The notes under the pieces were generated by a model, which saw nothing but the letters and a program-made list of their open reading frames with translations, ran no database searches and had not been told where the DNA came from. This document shows, in pieces, positions 23,601-33,697 of a stretch of 64,000 bases of DNA. This DNA is from Albugo candida. Taxonomy: Eukaryota > Oomycota > Peronosporomycetes > Albuginales > Albuginaceae. Within the stretch, counting starts at the first letter, position 1. Each line of letters begins with the position of its first letter. The position numbers and the translations under genes are program-made. The stretch spans positions 343,520 through 407,519 of the forward strand of contig CAJNAR010000008.1 in the NCBI GenBank assembly GCA_905220665.1, given 5' to 3'.

Positions 23601-26600
23601 GTTTCTCCGGCTCCATTCGCTAGCTTGCCCTCAAACATAGAGATTTGTGATAGAGCGACATCACGTCCTTTACCGCATTGCATAAACTCCACATGCGTAA
23701 CGATACCACCGCGCAGAGTCGAATTGAAGCCGGCAAACACATCTTCCGAGAGATTGATTCCCTTACTGGCCTTTGAAACACCTCCACGGGAGAAAGCAAT
23801 CAATTTGTCAAAGACATCGGGGTGACCATAATGCATTCGAACGTATAAAGGATCAGCCAAGACACGTTGAGAGAGCGTGACAAACACAAGCTCTTGCCAC
23901 GATTTGAATTTGGAAAGGGAGGACGCATCCCCTGTGAAAATATGCTCTCGCATTCCAATGATGGAGACGGGTTTTTTCGAAGGATGGAGGTCAGCTGTGG
24001 CCAGTAATTGCGGCATTTTGAGACACTCTTCGAAGTAATGTTGCTGATTCATGTCGATTGTTTGCAAGTATTCCCCACGCGTGAATTGCAGTGCATTGTT
24101 TTGATTCTCCGGTTTACCTTCACCCAAAATTGGATCGCCAGGCAGTTCGTAGCGGTACACTTCGACAATTTCGTTTCGCTCACTTTTGATCAGCACCGAG
24201 TCGAATCGGTCGTCATGTCCGGACGATTTGATCGTATCCACATACGCCACACGAAGATTCGGATATGTTTTGAGAAGATAATCGATATCATCTGCTTGGG
24301 CTTTACCTTCCGCGCGATGTTTTCCGTACACTTGACAAGCGCAGATATAAGAAAACTTGAGTCGAACAATATCTTCGAGCTGTGACTGTTTTTGTTCGGC
24401 AGTTTTGTTGGGTGCAGATCCGATTTCAAGCCAGTGAAGGATCTTGATTGCGTCCTCGTAAAGCATCATTCCTTGCACGGTCCGGGCGAGCGTTTGACCA
24501 CGATACGAGGCCCACAATCGAAGCTCCATGGGGTATTTGCTCAGCGCTTCCTCGACAGACATAACGTCGACACGTTCGAGAAAGTTTTCCCACTCTGCAG
24601 GATGGATGGTTGTAAGGTACTTGAGAATCGTGATATTCTTACCATCCTCTTCCACTTTCCGGAAAATGGGAGGATTATCGAGCTTATCGCTGAGCTCCTG
24701 CAGAGAATATAACACCGACTCGGAGTAGAAGGGTGTTACAACGGAGAACGATTTCATCTCTTTGATCGCAGTGAGCTCGGGGATTTCCATCACCAGCGAC
24801 TTGAGAAAGAATCCCAATCGTCGTTGAGCTTCCCCACAACGAGGCATTGCATCAGCTCGATCCAGCGTCATGAGCAGGTACGCACGAGTTGCTGCGCCCA
24901 TAGCAGCATCATTGTGGAAGAGATTGGTAAGCCCATTCATTGCGTACATGTATCCCCCGTTGGCTTGGACAAACTTGACGTTGGAAAATTTGGCTCCTAA
25001 ATCGGGTCTGCTCACCAAATGGCGAAGATTGTTGATCAGATTCTCCATCTTGTTGACAAAGCTTCGAATGACTCCCATTGAATGAACTTTACTAGACCCA
25101 GCACCTTGCGCTTGTACTTCTGGATCAGGCAAATCCATCACAGCTTCGAGGAGATCCATGATAGAGGAGCGAAGTTCTGGCAATGTCCGAGTATCAAAAG
25201 TGGCCATAAACTTTCCCTTTTGAGCGACTTTTTCAATTTCACGAAGTGCGTCGAGCATATCTGCGTCTTCCGTCGTCAAAAGTGCTTCGAATACGTACAT
25301 ACAGGCATGGAAAAAGCTTCGAATTCCAGAAAGACAATCCTCTTTCATCAGTGCGATATGCAGTTGTTCATCCCCTTTTTGTTCCTTTCCAAGCTTGCCG
25401 ATAATCTCGAGCGCGTCGTTCAGCTTTCCTGCCGATAAAAAGACAGGCTCAAACACGTCTCCGGAACTCTGTACGTCGTACTGCAAGATTGCAGCTTCTT
25501 TATCATCCACCAAATCGCCTTCTCGAAATGAATTGACAATCTCATTCCACACAACTACGAATCGAAGCATCATTTGAGACTGAAATTCCGCTGCGGAATG
25601 ACCGTGGGTTGCGTCATTGGCTCGTGCTAAAGCTGTGACAATTTTGTGGTCGAACAACGGCGGTGCCGCTCGAAAATACTTTGTGAATTGCTGCATGCCG
25701 TGTATCTCTCCAGTTTTCATGAAGATTCCCTGAGACCAACCGAGAAGGGCTTGGAAGGCTGTAAAGTAGATTTGTGTATCATAATTGAAAATGAAGACGA
25801 TAGGAGCCCATAGAGCCAAGATGACTCCCATGTTGTGAAAATTGATCACATTACTGCCATACTTGAGCTGCATCGAGTAGATCGCTAGTGAAGGAAGGAC
25901 TAATGGTCGCACGAGAATAAAGTAGGATACAAAGGCTTTGAGAGACCACAAGCAGAGCCAATAGGCAATGTAGCGAAGTTGGAATCGGAAAGGTGGAGCC
26001 ATATGACGACCTACATAACAGCTGACACCTTCTCGTGTAAACTGCGCAAGATAGCTGTCATTGATCAAATGAGGTGCAATTGCGTATGTGAGCAGTACAC
26101 CTGTTGCTGGAGTGATAAAGGCCATAGTCATCAAAGTGGCATTATTGAGAAACGAGGTATCCTGACGAAGCGTTAGTGGCTCGTAAATCATCCATCCAAA
26201 GCCTGCTGCAAATGCTGCATTCCAAACCATTCGACAGACCAAAGCGGATGCGTACGAAAACGATCGAGATGAGGTGGTGGATTTATCACGATTGAACAAA
26301 AGATGCCAGCCATGTGCCGCCTCTAAAACCGTCTTCAGGAATGCCAGCATCGAATGACTGAACACAATTGAAATCAGCGCCATCTTGACGTCTCGTGTGG
26401 TGTACGGAGCGACAACTTGACCCATTGAACCAAATTGAGCAAACCATTGCTTCCCACCACTTGGTGATACTGCAGAGATGAAGCCTATTACAACGAGGCA
26501 GGTGAGGAACATCAAGTTGAATTGAAAAATCCGGTAATAATTCAAAATCAAAGTGAAGATACTTCTGTGCTCATAGTATGACTTTCCGTGATTTTGACTC

Positions 26601-27433
26601 AATTCTTTGCCGATCTGATCGATGGGAACTTGGATGCAATATGGTTTCCAAAAATACTCATTGATATCATCATAATTTCGTACATGGACGTGTTCCAATG
26701 ATTTCCCAAGCTTGTTCTTTCGTTTCATGTTGGCACACTCGGCCCACACGGGAGAAACAACCGAACGAAGATACCATCCCTCGCTCTGCGTCTGACTTGC
26801 ACAAGGGTCTTGATTGAGTTGGTGAAGCATTTGATGGAAAATGTAGCAGATACACTCTGGCATATGTCGAAGATTGGCAGCTTCTCCCCATATCAGTAAT
26901 AACAACATCATGTCCATGTGCATAGGACTTTTCAGATTCTTTTTGGCTCCTTGCATTTTAAATGAGTTTGGTTGAATCCGGAGGAATTGACACCACTCAA
27001 TATAATTCGATACAAGCTTTGTATGAAGTACTTTTATATGATGCTGATGAGGATCTGAAGGTCGTGTTCGAGCTTTACCATTAGCAAGGAGAAGAAGTAC
27101 GTGTTCTCGTTGATTATTTACAGAGCCGGATTGAAATCCAAATTTGTTGTACAGAATTTCACAGCAATAATCAATTGAGGTTTCATCGTCAAAATCCCCT
27201 TCGAGTCCGCCACCTTTCATATACTGGCTTTGTCCTAAAATCTCTTTATCCTCCAGCATCGATAATCGTTGTGATAATGATCGCTGACCTTCATAAGGAG
27301 CCTCATCGTAATTTCCGTATTGTTTGCCATAATTCGGATCTCGTGTATCAGTTTGAGAAGCACGTCGACGATCTGCATTCAACTCGAAATAATTCGAGCT
27401 CGCACGTGCATGCCGGTCTGTAGAAGTTCTCAT
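20618..27433 (-). CDS. 1,3-beta-glucan (callose) synthase, GT48, fused to a C-terminal sugar-porter MFS domain
   Basis: Single open frame of 2271 residues. GT48 enzymes polymerise UDP-glucose into beta-1,3-glucan at the plasma membrane. The N-terminal FKS1 domain carries LLIWGEAANLRHMPECI (~179-195). An N-terminal helix bundle (~305-600) follows. The large cytosolic part holds RLWASYRGQTLARTVQGM (~968), DMNQQHYFEE, IIGMREHIFTGD (~1158), RMHYGHPDVFD (~1200) and RGGVSKASKGINLSEDVF (~1215), matching plant and fungal synthases. A second helix bundle spans ~1320-1760. From ~1790 a sugar-porter MFS unit begins, with GRGKTSYVYYIGCVLG, LGRRLSIVIGG and PESPLWVLEHRG (~1944). The tail (~2200-2271) is Arg/Gly/Asn-rich and basic. 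No frameshift separates the parts, so the fusion looks genuine. MFS fusions to GT48 are, to my knowledge, an oomycete-type architecture. Whether the MFS part transports anything is unknown. Confidence 0.95.
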   Translation of the reverse strand: MRTSTDRHARASSNYFELNADRRRASQTDTRDPNYGKQYGNYDEAPYEGQRSLSQRLSMLEDKEILGQSQYMKGGGLEGDFDDETSIDYCCEILYNKFGFQSGSVNNQREHVLLLLANGKARTRPSDPHQHHIKVLHTKLVSNYIEWCQFLRIQPNSFKMQGAKKNLKSPMHMDMMLLLLIWGEAANLRHMPECICYIFHQMLHQLNQDPCASQTQSEGWYLRSVVSPVWAECANMKRKNKLGKSLEHVHVRNYDDINEYFWKPYCIQVPIDQIGKELSQNHGKSYYEHRSIFTLILNYYRIFQFNLMFLTCLVVIGFISAVSPSGGKQWFAQFGSMGQVVAPYTTRDVKMALISIVFSHSMLAFLKTVLEAAHGWHLLFNRDKSTTSSRSFSYASALVCRMVWNAAFAAGFGWMIYEPLTLRQDTSFLNNATLMTMAFITPATGVLLTYAIAPHLINDSYLAQFTREGVSCYVGRHMAPPFRFQLRYIAYWLCLWSLKAFVSYFILVRPLVLPSLAIYSMQLKYGSNVINFHNMGVILALWAPIVFIFNYDTQIYFTAFQALLGWSQGIFMKTGEIHGMQQFTKYFRAAPPLFDHKIVTALARANDATHGHSAAEFQSQMMLRFVVVWNEIVNSFREGDLVDDKEAAILQYDVQSSGDVFEPVFLSAGKLNDALEIIGKLGKEQKGDEQLHIALMKEDCLSGIRSFFHACMYVFEALLTTEDADMLDALREIEKVAQKGKFMATFDTRTLPELRSSIMDLLEAVMDLPDPEVQAQGAGSSKVHSMGVIRSFVNKMENLINNLRHLVSRPDLGAKFSNVKFVQANGGYMYAMNGLTNLFHNDAAMGAATRAYLLMTLDRADAMPRCGEAQRRLGFFLKSLVMEIPELTAIKEMKSFSVVTPFYSESVLYSLQELSDKLDNPPIFRKVEEDGKNITILKYLTTIHPAEWENFLERVDVMSVEEALSKYPMELRLWASYRGQTLARTVQGMMLYEDAIKILHWLEIGSAPNKTAEQKQSQLEDIVRLKFSYICACQVYGKHRAEGKAQADDIDYLLKTYPNLRVAYVDTIKSSGHDDRFDSVLIKSERNEIVEVYRYELPGDPILGEGKPENQNNALQFTRGEYLQTIDMNQQHYFEECLKMPQLLATADLHPSKKPVSIIGMREHIFTGDASSLSKFKSWQELVFVTLSQRVLADPLYVRMHYGHPDVFDKLIAFSRGGVSKASKGINLSEDVFAGFNSTLRGGIVTHVEFMQCGKGRDVALSQISMFEGKLANGAGETSLAREAHRMGQFMDFFRLNSMYYSHTGFYFATWMTIVTTFVYMYSKVYLALSGVQREIVFEMNSTQVIRGNVAYGFDLRVFTDVKSVMNTQFFIQAGLFLMLPLMCVYFGEGGLLRGFGRFLEMIITGGPAFFVFQVGTTMHFFDNNIVHGGANYQATGRGFKITRETFVLLYRAYASSHYRKAFELVGLCLVYLAYGNFSICQNEAPANDDFFAVKFCTASQGYGVQTFSTWFIAILWLLSPFIFNTDGLDWQKTKVDIKAWVNWMFADADYKDDDKTITGGWVTWWKSELEQYHNSNMIARITVIIRESRHFFVMFYVITLKTKSVMFVAVVLAAAGATVVAMGFIHGFGLCMRGMSSMKRASFYAFCLLAIVSAYLVAIVAILHKDMSYAIALFFGYMAALYGLNECARMWSFSNSSIAGVVCFQQLAFFFDYIFGLLLVIPLFIMSCIPFLNIIQTRMMYNEGFSKVMSASSQYALSIATFIGLLGGIGVGWLFSLLSTLEQSPSFSSYVITYDGILDGGLGRGKTSYVYYIGCVLGVVASAFTNHFLGRRLSIVIGGLLTSVGMTAVYATGSSRHSLLIPAIGILGISTGVLFPSLSQYIYEVPSREMRSRTMLLLGFGITLGVLLNCFCSTIKQLGWIWEGFIASGVIGMITAGVNIFPESPLWVLEHRGWDCCEACLIVLRRKPDVSDELKKIREEGEGSNNEEASSSYKLLLGISLMITCSLATPVLNTFIYHEQTSGSKGDQNRLLLNCLALQITGAGLSFFFIDKLNHKSILFGTCIPVALCAAILGFDAQTDLFAKTGNAALCMSLTSMLCYFFLGLGFTVVPYASAVGLFTTRGRAVMTPILFAIFFVIPIAYTFATAKDPIPKGGFIFLYGLTLFCIMTMVLLMGAGTRRNGILCTKEEMAAENERYGLRHQSSNPRLPSGASRNRNINRSRGRSNVINKSNYQRLDSPATGREYGGRGGKGARPRGNRNGQPNRYHSGV

Positions 27434-27999
27434 TGATACCGTTCTGTTTTTTCGATAGTCAGAGGAATATCAACTGAATACTTTCGAGCCGGTGCGACGA
27501 GACTTTTCGACGTAAATGGTGATAGTGCTTGTTGAGGGATAGCGCGAGAAAGGGAGAGGACTTATTTCAAAGGTATAAAGCTGAAAATTGTTTGCTTAAA
27601 ACGAGACTCTCCAGTCCTATGGCTGTGAGTAGTGAAGTGACTAGGATGTGCATAGGCCAAGTATCAAATTAGTATTCAGTTGTGGGTATCAGAAAAGTAG
27701 AATCCTCCAATCGAGTCGCGCTGTCTATTTCCGGTTAGGGATGATGTGGCAGTATACCTCTTCTGGTCTTATCGGACCCCCAGGTTTATTAACAGATGGC
27801 GAGAAAGCACACTCAAAATCCGGCTTGTCGAAAGGAAAGGACCAGTTTTGCGTAAAGCATGTACGCTACGGCTTTCCCTGCTACCCCCGTTGGAATCATT
27901 AGGTTGATAAATATTCGAGCGATTATAATTGGAGCGAGCTGGGACAATACCTTTTGCTGCAATTCTTAATCCGAAAAGACCCTAGAAGCAAAGCATATT
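27434..27999. other. upstream region of the glucan synthase gene; no gene seen
   Basis: Holds the 5' flank of the minus-strand glucan synthase gene. A plus-strand open stretch at 27648-27902 may be more of the adjacent myosin pseudogene but was not alignable by eye. Confidence 0.35.
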
Positions 28000-29310
28000 G
28001 AGCGCTTGTGATCATGGTCCGGGATGTTACATTACTTGTGAATGCAATGACTGGAAGGAACGACAACTTGTCTCGATTGTTTTTTGAAAGTCTTTGACCT
28101 CTTCTTTGATGAAATGGGGCAGCCACAAGGTGGACAAGGAACCTACTACCTACTCGAAAGTTGAGAAGGATCGATCCTAGCAAGGCAGAACGAAACTTTT
28201 GTATCTTTTGTCAATTACTACGCGGTCTAACGCCAAGGCTCTTCGTTTACTGGACAATTAGGATTGTCGGGAACTACATAGAAGCCTCATGATTTCAAGT
28301 ACTTGAACATTAGCGAGTGCTATGACATAGACGGCATTGATAATGAAAAGGATTTTGATGGTGCTATGAAGGTCATGCAACATGTGGGCGACATGAAGAG
28401 GCAAATTGAATTGAAAATCCAAGACGTGTCGCCATCCTACATTTGGGTAACGTTGACTCTAGGCTGGAACCATTCAAGATGCTGAAGACTCTACTATCAA
28501 TTCAATTGATGCAGTGATTACATGTTATATAGTATTGGGAATCAGTTCCGATGAGCGCTAGATGAATTTATGCTTCAAAGTATTTGAAAGCAATGGCTCT
28601 CGGTGGCAAAATAGAGAGGTATCAAGTACCACAAGCTTATCCAAGCAAGTGCTCAACGTGATTCTCTTGCAAAAGTTATATATGGGAGAACTTTAATTCC
28701 TGATTGAGCGTATAAACCACGCATTGGACTTGCAACGTGGAGTAGATGAACAGGAACCAACAAATTACTCCCATCGTACGCTAAACGTGGATGAGATACC
28801 TAAACTTGGTATTCTAGATGTTTACGGAGTCGAACTATTTGATAGAAATGGTTTCGAACAATGCTGCCTTGTTTACGTGAATGACAAATTGCAGTAATCG
28901 TGTATCGAGTCAACGTTGCGGTCAGAACAAGATGAATACGATCGAGAAGGCAAACAAGGCAAGCGACAGCTCAGGCTCCGGAATGAATTTTGTAAGATTT
29001 GGATCATACAGTCAAGATGATGCATTCACAGGAAGATGAAACCATTAGCAAGACATTCTTGGATAAGGTCAACAGTACTCATCTTTCCCACCAATAAAGC
29101 TCATAGACAAGAGCAAAAATCGAGACATGAATTTGATTCTTACAAGTATCGCGCATCCAGATTACTTCCGTGGTATTTTTGAACGCTTTGGTTACCCGTG
29201 GCCCATGACTGAATCCCTTGAATACTCAGAAACGGGCTCAACCTCATCAAGTAATGACAAGAGCGCTCGCCGACAGTTTACCGAAAACTTAACGCGCAGA
29301 GTAGATAAAA
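28000..29310 (+). pseudogene. decayed myosin motor-domain pseudogene
   Basis: Collinear fragments of a myosin head survive in shifting frames. Near 28041-28079, NAMTGRNDNLSRL matches the switch I region (NAKT.RNDNSSRF). Near 28165-28240, DPSKAERNFCIFCQLLRG matches the YLLE..RV...ERNFHIFYQLL block. At 28299-28376, YLNISECYDIDGIDNEKDF follows in the expected position. Near 28805-28896, [19 protein letters not shown] and YVNDKLQ match the switch II/relay region. At 29000-29300 weaker loop-region similarity remains (FLDKVNSTHL). Many stops and shifts separate the blocks, and the P-loop is not visible. The order agrees with one old gene copy rather than scattered fragments. Confidence 0.75.
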
Positions 29311-29343
29311 CGCGAGAAGTGCGGGAACTGACGCATTATAAAA

Positions 29344-29661
29344 CTATACTCGCAGTTGGCAATTCAGAAGGCGATTATGATCTGGTTTTTGTAGGTATAC
29401 ATTATAACGGATACGCGCTGATTCTTCAGATGTCATGGAGACATATCCAGCTTCGGTCGATATGTATGCGAGCCCATCACCGTTCATTTCCCGTTGTGTT
29501 TTTTTGGGCATGCAAGAATACGATGGTTTGAACGTCGAGATGAGTGCCTCGAAAAATTGAATAAATTGAAAGCCGATAATAAGGGTCGATGCAAAACCAT
29601 ATCCATGGCAAATGTATGCTGGGAAACAAATGAAGTAACAGATGAAATATAGCCATTTCAA
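29344..29661 (-). CDS. small hydrophobic protein fragment or terminal exon, unidentified
   Basis: An open frame of 105 codons begins with two strongly hydrophobic aromatic segments (LYFICYFICFPAYICHGYGFA and a following stretch ending FIQFF), then a polar tail. Upstream on the same strand (29830-29710), an open piece preceded by a good acceptor (TTCTTACAG) and followed by a GTAAGT donor reads TERKAFSEQTVFEFLQDI. This suggests an upstream exon, but I could not join the two in frame. It could be the 3' exon of a membrane-protein gene or a relic. No family was recognised. Confidence 0.35.
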   Translation of the reverse strand: MKWLYFICYFICFPAYICHGYGFASTLIIGFQFIQFFEALISTFKPSYSCMPKKTQREMNGDGLAYISTEAGYVSMTSEESARIRYNVYLQKPDHNRLLNCQLRV

Positions 29662-30208
29662 TTCACTCGGTGATTGAATATATGCTGTTTTGAAACAAAA
29701 CTTACCGCTACACGCACTTCTTCGACTGAATTTTTGACTCGTAAGTCCTTGCCAATATCTTGCAAAAATTCAAAGACTGTTTGTTCAGAGAAAGCCTTGC
29801 GTTCAGTCTTGTCGATCCGCTGTAAGAATTATTTCACTAACGGGTCTACCTAGCTTCCTACTACACCACTCTAAGTGTTGTCGATATTGTCACTGAGACA
29901 CAGTCGAGCGATATGTTGCTATGACTGGCAATTGCAAAGGAGCTGTTAGGGAGCTGTAGTTTTTGTAGCAGATTTAGGCCAATTATAAATAGCCACTTCG
30001 AGATGACGAAAAAATATGGAGCCATTGTGTGTACGATATATGATATCTCTTCTTCAAGTGCGCAGGGAACGAGAGTGATATCGAGTTAACCTTTGTGCTT
30101 TCCATATCGACGTAACAATTCCTTCGAAATCTAGTAACTTGTTCTTCTTTCTTAAAAAAAGGCTGGATCAAGCACCACCTCTGTCTCTATAAACTCAGGG
30201 AAGGGTGG

Positions 30209-30223
30209 CCGTACCCAGCTCAG
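30209..30223. repeat. 15-bp target-site repeat, left of LINE A
   Basis: CCGTACCCAGCTCAG, identical to the copies at 36995-37009 and 44037-44051. It directly abuts the 3' end of LINE A and fits a target-site duplication. Confidence 0.8.
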
Positions 30224-30385
30224 TTGAAGTTGTCTATATTACTAGAATTAGACGTAAATGACTTCTCTAAATGCCTAGACTACAATAAATAACATATAAT
30301 ACATGCAGATGTGGCTTGAAAAGTCACAAATAGTGAACTTGGTGCGGTTGAAGACGGTTGAGTAGACTAGCCACTCAACTCAGAC

Positions 30386-31575
30386 TTATGAGCGCTCACG
30401 CCGTCGTATCTTGAGAAGATCTGATCTCCCGGAGAAATATCTTTTTGCTGAACCTGATTGCAATAGGCCGAGTAAAACCATCTGAAGCTGATCGAGCTGT
30501 GCGGGATCATAGCACTGACGTTGATAAAACCGAATATGGGCGCTGAATGTGCTGTAGATTACCGAAACAGCTGGTCCTGTTGGTGTTGAAGATACTTGGT
30601 CGAAAAGTCGTCTATTCGATCCGTCCAGATGAAGTGGGTCGAAATGGCAACCAATGCAAACCAAAGATCTTCCAACACCATCCTGAATGGCTTCCACCTG
30701 TCCCGGAGGAGAGGAAGTCGTAGGCACGCAATGTGAGTCCACTTAGGTCGACCTGAAAAGAAAGCTGTCCATGAAGGAAATAGCTCCTCCCAAATCGGGT
30801 ATGTCCTACTACAGTCGAAAAACAGATGCTGATAACTTTCCACCTCACCACAATGCTTCTGTGTGCATAGGATGATTTCCGGATGAGCTTGCTTCAGAAA
30901 CCAGAACCGGGATCGCACTGGTAAAATTGAATATGTAAGTCGGAGCTGAATGTCCGAGTATATTGGTAATAAACGTCCGCGAAGACGTTTAAAACCCGTT
31001 GAGAAATCCTTCACCCAAGTCGAAGCACTTGGTCGGTCTCTCTCTGTTATGTGCAGCAGCAGTGGGGGAGGCTTATCCGGTGATTTTGCTTTCCCAACAA
31101 CTCGAAAGAGTTGATTCCTAGGAATAGTCGGAAAGAAAACCTTCGTATCTGAAATTTGAATGCCAAACTGAACTGGATACGCCTTTGCAATGAAACGCTC
31201 TGGACACAACACAACGCCCTCCGGTTGAATTCGACGTAAAATTTGAGTAGCTTCGACGTACAAGCGCCGTAAAAGCTTTGTCTTGGCTACTTCCGCTGAA
31301 TTTCCAACTTTGTGCGTACTGAAACGCAAGACAAACTCGGAAGACGAATCGAACCAAGTTGATCTTCCACCGAACAAATCACGTAGAGAACGGATACGGA
31401 ACGCTTGAGCGAACTGCATCCTAAAAGTACGCGCAGGTTCCGGGACCATTCCCATACATCGACGATGAGCAACCGCACTAGTAGAACGTTGCCGTTGCTC
31501 AAAGTGAAGATGAGAATTCACCTGCAGCCAGACAGGAGCATTTAACATAACGATGTATTGCTCCTGTGAAGACAA
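30386..31575 (-). pseudogene. LINE A ORF2 C-terminal part with zf-RVT zinc-binding region
   Basis: Open from 31575 to 30559, then continuing in another frame to about 30386. The region has CTQKHCGEVESYQHLFFDC, a Cys-x5-Cys...His...Cys pattern typical of zf-RVT at the end of plant and oomycete LINE ORF2 proteins. The frame changes near 30560. The equivalent part of LINE B is at 37301-38200 and of LINE C at 44875-45514. Confidence 0.75.
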
Positions 31576-31629
31576 GGTCTGGGGTGTGAGTTCCCACCTA
31601 CTCTGACTCCACCAAACGCACGTCTGCTT

Positions 31630-32208
31630 TCACGATGATGACGCTACATTCCAACGAACCATGGTAGCATGCCGACGCGGTGATATCGTTAAGATATCAA
31701 GCGGCTTGAACGGTCCAAAGTTGGGTAAGATGTTCTTCACAATTTCCATACCAGTCAATGTCCAGTTGCTTGGAACAGGTGTACTGGAATGTAGTGCAAA
31801 TTGTTGTAGAAATTGGAGTTGTTGCTTCATTAATTGCTTCTCGATCATGGGAACCTGTAAACCACCTTGTGAATAAGGCAGATATAGAAGTTCCGATCGA
31901 ATAAGCTGCATATGTGTTGAATCCCGTTCATACTTTCGACTCAACACAAATCGATTTAACATCAATTGCCAACGTCGCAGTAAATGTTGCGGGATATTAA
32001 AATGTGTCGTAAAATGCCATAATCGTGACAAATCCATGGTCTGCGCCACCAATAAACGTCCACGCACTGTTCTTGCTCGACGAAACCACTGACGAAAACC
32101 ACCATAGAAACGATCCTCTAGGAATTCAATCATCAAATCACTCACTGGTGATTGACTGAAAGGAACTCCCAAATACTTGACCGACTCGCACCGTGATAGA
32201 ACTTTCAC
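31630..32208 (-). pseudogene. LINE A ORF2 segment after the reverse transcriptase (thumb/connection)
   Basis: Carries SVKYLGVPF followed by RRARTVRGRLLVAQT and NRFVLSRK, the usual region after the RT palm in L1-like ORF2. It is separated from the RT piece by a frameshift at about 32208 and from the C-terminal part by a break at 31575-31630. Confidence 0.75.
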
Positions 32209-33094
32209 TAAAGCGAACGGCTGAAAGACTTGATGACGGATAAGAGGAGTAAAGTCGACTTTGAAAGATTTAACTTTGCTCCTGAACCATCACAATAATG
32301 TTGAACGACATCAAGCTGAGCCTCCACCCCACCGAGCGAAGACGATAACAAAGTCGAGTCGTCCGCAAAGAATAAACTGGTTGATGTATCAATTGGAGTG
32401 ATACAAATACCAGGTCCTTCATTTCCCCGCAACAAATTTCCCAGCGGCTCAATAGTCATGAGAAAGAGCAATGCCGAGAGTGGATCAGCTTGTTTGACTC
32501 CGCGAGAAGGAGTGATCTTTGGTGAAAGCGTTCCATTCAACAACAGCGAAACATTCGTGTTGGTGTATAGAAGCTTTGTACACTTGATAAACGAATTTCC
32601 GCAGTTCATTTTCGAAAGCACAGCAAACATGTACGACCAATCCACTCGATCGTACACTTTCTCAAAATCGAGAAAAGTCGCATATGCTTCCTCACCACGA
32701 TGAGTGATCAAATCCTGTAGAGCACTCATGTATCGAATGTGATGGTGGATGGATCTGCCTCTCAGAAACGCTTTTTGGTCTTCGTGAATCAATTTTGGAA
32801 GCATTCTCTGGAGTCGATAGGCAAGTACCTTAGACAGCACTTTCACATCCACGCATAAATTATTAATGCAATAGGCCGATAGTTGCCAGGATCTGCTCGA
32901 GATCCTTTTTTGTAAAGCAACGTAATTGCCGAACTACGCTGAGAGCGCAGTAAAGAGCCTCGACGAAGTTGATTGTCAAAGACAATTTGCAAACATTCAC
33001 CAAACACACTCGGAGCGAGTTGGTAGAATGCTGCCGGCAATCCATCCATTCCAGGTGATGAGTGTCCACGCATGCTTTTGATGGCTCCTTCCAT
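32208..33094 (-). pseudogene. LINE A reverse transcriptase domain
   Basis: Two overlapping frames (33094-32843 and 32852-32208) make up the RT core. Visible motifs are SSPGMDGLPAAFYQ, NYRPIAL, DQKAFLRGRSIHHHIR, ATFLDFEKVYDRVDW, RGVKQADPLSALLF and the catalytic box SLFFADDSTLL. The Asp pair is present, but the frame break near 32850 and upstream lesions prevent a continuous protein. Confidence 0.88.
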
Positions 33095-33181
33095 TTCCGA
33101 TTTAGTTAATGGAGCAGAAAGAAACGACTCATCAGAGCTGTTTAATGTTTTGGTAATTGAGTCGAGAAGCGTTTTTTGTTT

Positions 33182-33697
33182 TTAAATGCAAGGACGGAGT
33201 GCGAATCCAGCTGAACTTTCCTTATCACCCATAATTCCACCCCAGTGATCGGTGAACTGAAGGGTGATTTCAAGTGGACTATTTGATACTTTGCCATTCG
33301 GAAGGAAGACTTCTTCCAATGGCACCCGATGACAAGTTGAATCCAGCGAGCGAAAGAAGTATCTCGATGATTTTTCCACATTTTGCATCAGGTGGTCGAA
33401 CGCAGAGTCTTGATTGTACTTTGACGAGCTCTTTACTCGCTCATGATAAGAATGAAGAGCGTCCTTGTAAATCTTCTTTTCTTGACCCTGATCTGACATT
33501 CGATAGGCGGATGCAGCATGTTCCAACTCCGATTGAGCTCGAACGAGCTCATCGTCCTCTTGACGTCGAATCATCTTTTGAATTTGCTGAAGTAAACGCT
33601 TCAGTGTATTTCTTCCAACGCTCCCAATCCTTTCCGGGACTGGAAGAAGCACGAAGCTTTTCCAAAATGCGTTTCGCGTCGACCTCGATCGCCTCAA
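33182..33697 (-). pseudogene. LINE A ORF2 linker between endonuclease and RT
   Basis: A charged helical region that continues the endonuclease piece after a frameshift near 33.6 kb. It includes YFFRSLDSTCHRVPLEEV, which is matched in LINE B by YFFRPPDSSCRRVPIENV. It corresponds to the linker before the RT palm in L1-type ORF2. Confidence 0.65.
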
